In this document: one piece after another, positions 57,301-64,000 of the stretch
Layout: each line of letters starts with the position of its first letter
Numbering within the stretch: the first letter of the stretch is position 1
Assembly (NCBI RefSeq): GCF_002775205.1
Contig: NC_036453.1
Coordinates: forward strand, 27,264,713-27,328,712
DNA length: 64,000 bases
Reading direction: 5' to 3'
Source of the DNA: Xiphophorus maculatus
Lineage: Eukaryota > Chordata > Actinopteri > Cyprinodontiformes > Poeciliidae
Program-made: the position numbers and the translations under genes
The notes under the pieces: generated by a model
Database searches by the model: none
Seen by the model: the letters and a program-made list of their open reading frames with translations, nothing else
Told to the model about the DNA's origin: nothing

Positions 57301-60300
57301 GCTGGGTTGTCATCATGACGTCATATTAAAAAGTACAGTGACCAACTGTGTTACCACGGTGTTGGGTAAGCTCTTTTGTAACAACGGACAGAAACAAGGA
57401 GTGCATTGTGTGTTGAATGGTTCCCCTCACAAAATCGTCAGGACACGGTACACTTCCTGACAGCATTGGTAGGCTTCATGGATCAATACCAATCCATCGA
57501 CTCTCATGGTTTCCTATTTGCGTGCGTTTACAAAAGGAATACATTTTGTACTCTCCTTTATATTGTTTTATAAACAAGTCGGTGATGCCGTGAAGCACAA
57601 TTCCCATCAGAAATATAACACAATGCAGGTATTTTTTGTCTCTGAAGGACAATAAATACAGCAGTTCATTTTATATTGTAACTCTTTTCACTCGGATCTC
57701 AATTAAACAGTTTTTCAGCGTGCAGCCTCCAAATATTCAACCGTAAAGAAGAAAAATAACATTTGGCTTCATTTTTCTTGACTCTGGTTAATCAATTAAT
57801 CAGTTAAAAGATAAATACAAATGAGCTTGATAATTTCCACTTTGAGCTATATTTTATTAAGGGCAGTTTTGCTTACAGAGACATCATAATCCATTTTTTT
57901 TATTCTTCTTGATTGTCCCATTTTGCATATTTAGAAATGTCTTCTGCTTCCAGTGTTACAAGTTTTTCGCAAAATTAAAGTTTATTAATTATTCAGAGGG
58001 CAAACTTGCATCATTGTGCCATTATCACTATATTACTTCTACAGGGTCTCAAATCGATATTATCGTACGTTGCAATTTTACGGGGACAGTTTATTGTCCA
58101 GTAAAATTTAAGCCTATTTGTGAGATACTGTTTATATCTCCTGTAAAATAGCCCTATTTTTTAAAGAGTGATTTAATAAAGTAAGCCATTTATGAAGCAT
58201 TTACAAGTGAGAGTAAGTTTGTTAGCCCTTGTGTAAAAAGAAAAACAAATAAAAGCAGTAAAAAGGCCTTAAAATATGGCATCGTGAGGCTTGTGCAAGG
58301 ATGTTAAAACCCCATATAAAATGGTAATTCCAGCAAATACAAATATAATTTATGGGAAATATACAAACATTTCTGAACACGGAGGAAAAAAATAAAATGT
58401 ATTTAGTAAACAGAAATAATTCTGGTAATCCTAACTGACCTAAGAAGGTAAATGTTTGGTTTGATTTACTGTCACACAGTGAGAAAAAGCTCAAGATGCC
58501 ATCAGATCTAAAGTATTTTGAATATTTGAATATCAACATGACTGGAAGTTATCGTTGGTGCTGGTCTTCATTTCTTTCTGTTTAGTGAAGTCTCATTTTT
58601 CTCTCCAGGTGGCAGGAGGTCTTCTTGGGTGAGGAACTGGACAGTATGGACGTATTTCAGAGACTACTTCCCCGTCAGGGTAATTATGTCAACAGTCCAA
58701 AAAAAACTAAATTTTTTTTTTTCTATTTGTTTTTTATCGCCCCGCAAGGGGTCTTTTTGTGGGCTCTAGTGTCCCTTTTTCAAAGTAGGCTGACAGGAAA
58801 AGGGGGAAGGAGAAGGGGGAAGACGTGCGGTAAACGTCGTCGGGTCCGGGAGTCGAACCCTCGACAGCCACGTTGATGCCACGTTGCCTCTGAATGTGGG
58901 TCCGCCACCACGGCACGCCCCTAACCGCTGCTAATTTAAGCAGCTGCAGACTTTAAATATCAGGAGAAAATGCAACCAAAAGAGAAATAAATCGTTGAAA
59001 CTTTATTTGTTCTGACACTGCGGACAGAGTCCGTACTGTATGACTTCAGCAGCTGTGTTCATGTCTGCTATTATCCTACAGATAAGGCTTATCAGTCGTC
59101 TGCTGCAGCGGTGTCCCTTGTCCCGTCTAAATGATGGAGGGTTTATGTTGGCTTGGAGTTTGAGCCTTTGTTCTGCTTGATAGTCCTGTTGTTTCTGACC
59201 AGGGCAGGGTGTGATCACCAACTAGCACAAAAACACCCTCACGCTGGCAGCATGCACAGGGTGGTACAGTAGCTGTCACTGGCCGGGTCAAAGGTGAAGG
59301 CTGGAGCGTGTTTAAATGATGGTTACAGTCAGCTGTTGATGGGCTTTCTCTGAATCCTCAGCTGCTGAAACTGAAAAGTGACAGTTAATGTGATGGTTCA
59401 ATTGTGGAGATAGAAAACTGCACTTTTAGTTTCTGGTTTACTGGATCAGATGTATAAAATATCATGATGTGGTGCCACTGATATCCTAAAGCCTGATCTA
59501 AAGCAACCACTGATGGCACAGTGCTGTTTTAATCTTAAAATTAATCAATGTTTTTTTGCGGGTCTTGATTGAAAAATCTCAGATAATTTCCCTCTTTCAA
59601 GAATTTGTGGGAAACTGCCAGAGTAAGTTGAACCGGATCAGAATCCTTAAAAGTTCATTGAGCTTAAGTAGGTCAGAGGATGTCATAATTTATAATTGAT
59701 CGTAATTTACTAGTATGTGAATTCTTCTGAAAAATGAGACTGAAGAGATATTGATTATCGTCACGAAGGAGGAAGACCGTACAAGACGTTCTCGAATGTA
59801 GGAGATGCAGTCAGAGGATTTGATGTGGGGATCGCTAAAGCAGGAGCCTAAATAAAAAGACTGATTTAAGAATAAAAAACCTTTTTGAATAAATTAGAGA
59901 ATGCAAGGTATCCATTGACGAACAAAAACCTAGTTTTCAGTTACATTAATGCGAGGGAGCTGAACTTTGCGAATCGTATTGATTTGTGCTGTTTGTCCTG
60001 TGCAACCGTTCGTCTTTGCCCATTTCAGATCCAGCGGGCATCCCTCATGTTTGTCTTGCGTTAGAAATATCAATATGACTGTAAGTTGCGCATGAGTCAA
60101 CGCCAAGCTGAAATACACGCTTAGCTCCGGACCCCCCCTCCCCCCCGCCGCCCTCCCAAAAAAAACAGCTATGTCCTGAGGAATCAATTGGCTGAAGAGC
60201 AAGCAAGCTTTATCTATTGTCATCAAGCGACTGTTATTTATGAGCTGGAGGCTAACCAGTCAAAGTCTGAGAATATGTTTGTGTGGAAGTGAACACATCA

Positions 60301-63264
60301 ATAAGTTTGGATTTGGATCAATTGAAAAGTGTCAGATTAACACCCCCAAAAAGAACCAAGGAACTTTTCAGATATTAATACTCATTTGCTTCAGTCAGTG
60401 AATCTTTTCTGTACACCTTCCCTTTTCCTGTCCAGAATATATCGACTCACGGCGCTACATTTGCAATTTCAAATGTGATCGCTGTTTTCTAATGAAACCT
60501 TTAGCTTTGTCTTGGTACGATAAAAGCCTTGTGTACACAATAGGAGGAATCCATGTACTGTGCACAGCTGCTCAAACACCTTCTGGCAGGGTTGTTCATA
60601 TTTACAGCTTGAGGACTAATTAAAGATCTTGAAATAGTTCAGAAAGTTAAAAGTCCAGAGTTTCCAGTCTGAGCTGATGCATGCCATGCGCACTGGGTCA
60701 GTAATTTTATGATTGCGCTTGAGGAGGGAGAGGAGAGCTCTGTCTGGTTTGAGCTGATAAAGATGTCCTAGTTTTAGTAAAACCCTGGCAGAGTTCCCAG
60801 ATCCTCAGTAAAGACGATTTCTAAAAACAATAACAAATCAGTCAGTGTCGTTTTGTTGTCTAATGCCTTCCAGCATATAAAATTAAAAAAAAGAGGAAAC
60901 TCACTGAAACCCAGTCAGTTATTTATGACGGTATTATACTGTAAACTTAGGGCTGGACAATAAATCAATAACAATATGTATCACGATAAACATGTGATCA
61001 ATATCAACACATAATATATCTGATAGAATATTCAGTTTATAGAATATTCACTGAACTCTGATTCAGGACCACACAGCATTCTGGGAGATGTAGGCAGAAG
61101 AAAAGCCTTTAGCTGGTCAACCTCTCATGACAAGCTAGACAACATGGGTGGCATCAACTGACTCACTCATTCTTTCTGTTTGTCTTGCAGCTCATTAAAA
61201 CCCATGATCTGCTCCCGAACCGGAACTACATATTGGGCTACCACCCTCATGGTATCTTCTGCTTTGGTGCTTTCTGTAACTTCGGGACGGAGGCGACGGG
61301 ATTCTCCAAGAAATTTCCTGGGATCAAGCCATCCCTGGCGACCCTGGCAGGAAACTTCCGCTTGCCTGTCCTTCGAGACTACCTGATGTCTGGGGGTGAG
61401 TCGCTGGAGTCGTGTTTGACGATGTTGATAAGTGTATTTGTCTGAGAGCTGACCCTCGTCCTGTTGTCCAGCTTTAACTGTCTCTGTTTACTTCGATCTG
61501 CTGATTTTACTGATTTTCATAGAGCTCAAAGCGCTCTGAGGGGGCTCTTTGTTCTATTGCTTTGCTCATTGATGCCTTCGAGACACTGGGGTTACTTCAG
61601 AGCATTAGGCATGTTTTGATGAAAAGGGATCTCCCACAGTTCTGTTATTGCATATCTTTAACGTAAACCCTCTTGTCCATGTCAAGACACAATAAAAATT
61701 ATCTGATCTCTTCCCCATTGCAGGTATCTGCCCAGTGAACAGGCACTCCATAGACTACCTGCTCTCCTGCAACGGGACGGGGAACGCTGTGGTCATCGTT
61801 GTCGGAGGAGCAGCAGAGTCTCTGCACAGTGCGCCCGGCATGAATTCTGTCACCCTGAAGAACCGCAAAGGCTTTGTAAAGCTGGCCCTGCAGAAAGGGT
61901 GAGCGTCCAGCTTATTACCCGAACACGAACACACCTACTCACCTGCACCAACTTCAAGGTCTCAAAATACGAGCCTCAGCCAAATCCCTTATGAAAATGT
62001 CTCTGCAGTGAACCACAGGACTGAATAACTCCAGGATGATTAACCTTAGAAAGGTTAGACAGGCCCAGAGAGAGAGAGAGCCGCTACCAAATCTTTTATG
62101 AATGTGCCGCGCTGTTGAGCACCTCGTGGCATGGACTACCATTTCTGAAAGGTCAAACTGAGTTAACCGGTCCTGACCTGCGCTCGGCAAGACATTAAGC
62201 GTCATTATTAACCGCACGGCTAAGTCATTTTGGTTTGTATCTCTAGCCCAAACATGGCAGGATTATCCTATCACTGGGTGCACCTTTTTCTAAGAAGTTT
62301 AGAACTTGCTGGAAACAGACATGCAGTTATGAAGACCTCCATTCATAGCAATTAGGTTAGCATTGTAACCCACATAAGCCAGGAGTGTTGAGTTCAGGGT
62401 GTTGGAACGCACTTTGTAGAACTAGTTAAATGCTTATAAAATGGGTTGAGGACGATGTTTTTGTAAAAATAATAAAAATGTTGTCTCAGATAAAATGAAA
62501 AGGTTTAAAATACCCCAACAAAATGTCAATCCTGAACATTTCCCTTTTGTGCAATCTCCTTACATAGTTGTTATGCCTCACCAGAACAAAAACTCAAATG
62601 TTTCCCCAGAACTGCTGGTGCCAACGGTGTTCTTGTGCAACCTAAACTGACTTTAGGCAACTAGTAAGCTGTAAACAAAAGTATAACCCACCTTCTTTTG
62701 AATGTGTTTCTTTTGGTTGTTGCTAAACAAAAGCAGGCATCTTGGTTAAGTTAAGACGTATTAAAATTCACACGTTTTCCACGTCTTTCAGGGAGCCATC
62801 TGGTGTGATAATTGTTGTCGGTGCCAGGTCATTTTCTGATAGACTGGTTGTATAACAATAAAAGCATAAATACTAATAATGTAGGCTGTAAAACTAACTG
62901 GATGGTTGGGTGGAACAGATGGCGATCGGTGGGACAGAAACGTTTATTAAAGGAGTTTCAAAACCAGCATTCACTAGACACCACTCGAGGCTAAATATTT
63001 CTTTCGTTCCTCTCTTTGTGGTTTCCGATTTGTCTTCAAGAATTGGTTGAGTGACAACACTATCTTTGTGAACGCTTAGGTCCGACCTTGTTCCTGTGTA
63101 CTCGTTTGGGGAGAACGACGCCTACAAGCAGGTGATCTTTGAGGAGGGGACCTGCTGGAGAGCTCTACAGAAAAGGTTACAGAAGATGTTGGGCTTTGCC
63201 CCGTGCCTTTTCTACGGCAGCGCCTGGGGCATCGTGCCCTTCTGCAATCCCATCACCACAATAG
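54387..63264 (+). CDS. dgat2: Diacylglycerol O-acyltransferase 2 (exons 1-7; 3' end outside window)
   Basis: Exons 54387-54426, 56893-57021, 57101-57208, 58609-58679, 61191-61395, 61724-61898 and 63080-63264; all junction phases agree. DGAT2 makes triacylglycerol from diacylglycerol and acyl-CoA at the ER and lipid droplets. The start 'MKTILAAYSGVLKGTGSSIL' is the conserved DGAT2 N-terminus. A hydrophobic hairpin spans exons 2-3 ('VISVLQWVISFLAMG', 'CWLIAALYTAWLIVDWNTP'). The catalytic YHPHG has HPHG at residues 134-137 (61242-61253). 'VVGGAAESL', 'KNRKGFVKLALQKG' and 'LVPVYSFGEN' are intact. Exon 7 is unusual: 'FAPCLFYG' passes straight into 'AWGIVPF', so about six residues of the family's RGxF block are missing. 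Its donor is GC. The final coding exon lies beyond 64000. Confidence 0.92.
54427..56892 (+). other. dgat2 intron 1 (2.5 kb)
   Basis: AT-rich. About 55545-55745 is a copy of the dispersed repeat also found at 24700-24910. No further exon is seen. Confidence 0.55.
57209..58608 (+). other. dgat2 intron 3 (1.4 kb)
   Basis: No gene or named repeat is recognised. Open frames are AT-rich and chance-like. Confidence 0.5.
58728..58922. repeat. Teleost SINE-like dispersed repeat in dgat2 intron 4
   Basis: GC-rich block with 'cgccccgcaaggggtctttt', 'aggctgacaggaaaaggggg', 'gtcgtcgggtccgggagtcg' and 'aaccctcgac', ending 'gcacgcccctaa'. It matches a repeat I recall as frequent in cichlid and killifish-group genomes. 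The 'gggagtcgaaccctcgac' core resembles an antisense tRNA T-arm/B-box. It gives a spurious Arg-rich frame. Confidence 0.55.
58923..61190 (+). other. Rest of dgat2 intron 4
   Basis: Two kilobases with no supported exon. A C-rich tract lies at about 60132-60160. 'agggctggacaataaatcaa' at about 60951 marks a dispersed AT-rich repeat. Confidence 0.5.
61899..63079 (+). other. dgat2 intron 6 (1.2 kb)
   Basis: Donor 'aaagg|gtgagc' and acceptor 'gaacgcttag'. No repeat or gene is recognised. Confidence 0.5.
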
Positions 63265-63307
63265 GCAAGTTTGTTTGCAATAGATTTTGGTTATGCACTT
63301 AGATACC

Positions 63308-63760
63308 CTACTTCACACCACTTTGAACTTTTTGATATTTTATCACATTGCAGCTACGAACGTTGGCTATTATATGATAGACCAATGCAAAATGGCCCAC
63401 AAGTGTAAAGCTGAAGGAAAATTATGCATGGTGTTCAAAAGTTTTGCAATAAAAGAAATCTGAAAAATGTGCCGTACATTTGCGCTCAACCCCCTGAAAC
63501 AATGTTTAACACAACAAAGTTTCATTAAAAGTTTGTTTGAGTGTGTCTCTACCAGCTTTGCATTTCTAGAAACAAATGACAAAAATGCCTGAAGCTCATG
63601 TTGTGTGGAGAGAGTCTGAACATTAATGTTCAAGTTTTGCCTCTGATTTTCTTTTAACTGGACCTAATATGGTATTTGACTAGGCCATTCTAGTGTATGA
63701 ATTTTGATGTTCTGTTGTCATTCTGGCTGTGCCAGACTTTCTTTTACTTTTTGGTGCCCC
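63308..63760 (-). mobile_element. Decayed Tc1-like element in dgat2 intron 7
   Basis: 'tttatcacattgcagctacg', 'atgatagaccaatgcaaaat', 'tgtctctaccagctttgcat' and 'tttgactaggccattctagt' are antisense segments of the same Tc1-like family, in the expected order. It is interrupted and incomplete. The window ends in plain AT-rich intron after it. Confidence 0.7.
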
Positions 63761-64000
63761 ATGAATTTTTAGTTCCAATATATTTTTATACTATGTAAAA
63801 CTCACAGGTTCATATCAGGTGAGTTGCATTAATATTTTGAGATTTTTATGAACATAAACAATACTCAAGTATTTGCAAATTATTATGTTATAGTACTTTT
63901 TTAAATTTTATTTTTTGAGAACATGGAGCAACTGGCCAGGGGACATATTAAATCTATTATAGATCGGTTCATACTCGCTGATGTATAGGACTATTTATTA

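Noticed and set aside
58625..58876. Arg/Lys-rich frame overlapping dgat2 exon 4
   Set aside because: It reads past the exon 4 donor into a dispersed SINE-like repeat.

Overview
This window is vertebrate nuclear DNA, almost certainly from a teleost fish. The genes are split into many short exons with GT-AG introns. Non-coding DNA is AT-rich and carries decayed fish-type Tc1-like elements, hAT-like MITEs and L2/Rex-type LINE tails. The order map6 - mogat2 - dgat2 matches the human 11q13.5 block as I recall it. The repeat flavour (for example 58728-58922) would suit a cyprinodontiform such as a killifish or livebearer, but that is a weak inference. No bacterial genes, CRISPR arrays, rRNA or intact tRNA genes were seen.

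Layout. (1) About 2462-13042, plus strand: the 3' part of a uromodulin-like 1-type gene. Its exons encode a Ser/Thr-rich segment, a fibronectin III domain, a SEA domain, a Ca-binding EGF domain, a long mucin-like stretch, a ZP domain, a furin-like site, one membrane span and a short tail. All ten exon junctions keep the reading frame. (2) 13043-23985: non-coding, with a 19-bp minisatellite, a decayed Tc1-like element, a MITE, a CpG-rich patch with doubtful exon-like signals, one candidate minus-strand last exon at 20366-20434, and a long GAA/TTC repeat just downstream of map6. (3) 23986-36172, minus strand: map6 (STOP), three exons, 377 residues, short form. (4) 36173-39152: divergent intergenic region between map6 and mogat2, with a 139-bp palindrome, a MITE split by another element, and a mogat2 promoter with a perfect DR1 site and a TATA box. 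(5) 39153-48044, plus strand: mogat2, complete, six exons, 335 residues. (6) 48045-54386: intergenic, then the dgat2 promoter and 5'UTR. (7) 54387 to beyond the window end, plus strand: dgat2 exons 1-7; the last coding exon is outside.

How the genes relate. mogat2 and dgat2 are tandem paralogues of the DGAT2 acyltransferase family, and two aligned exon pairs have identical lengths (205 and 175 nt). MOGAT2 makes diacylglycerol from monoacylglycerol and DGAT2 makes triacylglycerol from diacylglycerol, so the pair covers consecutive ER steps of fat synthesis. map6 stabilises microtubules and is a positional neighbour only. The most notable observations are an in-frame loss of about six residues from a conserved block in dgat2 exon 7, followed at once by a GC splice donor; the DR1 plus TATA arrangement at mogat2; and the long GAA/TTC tract beside map6.
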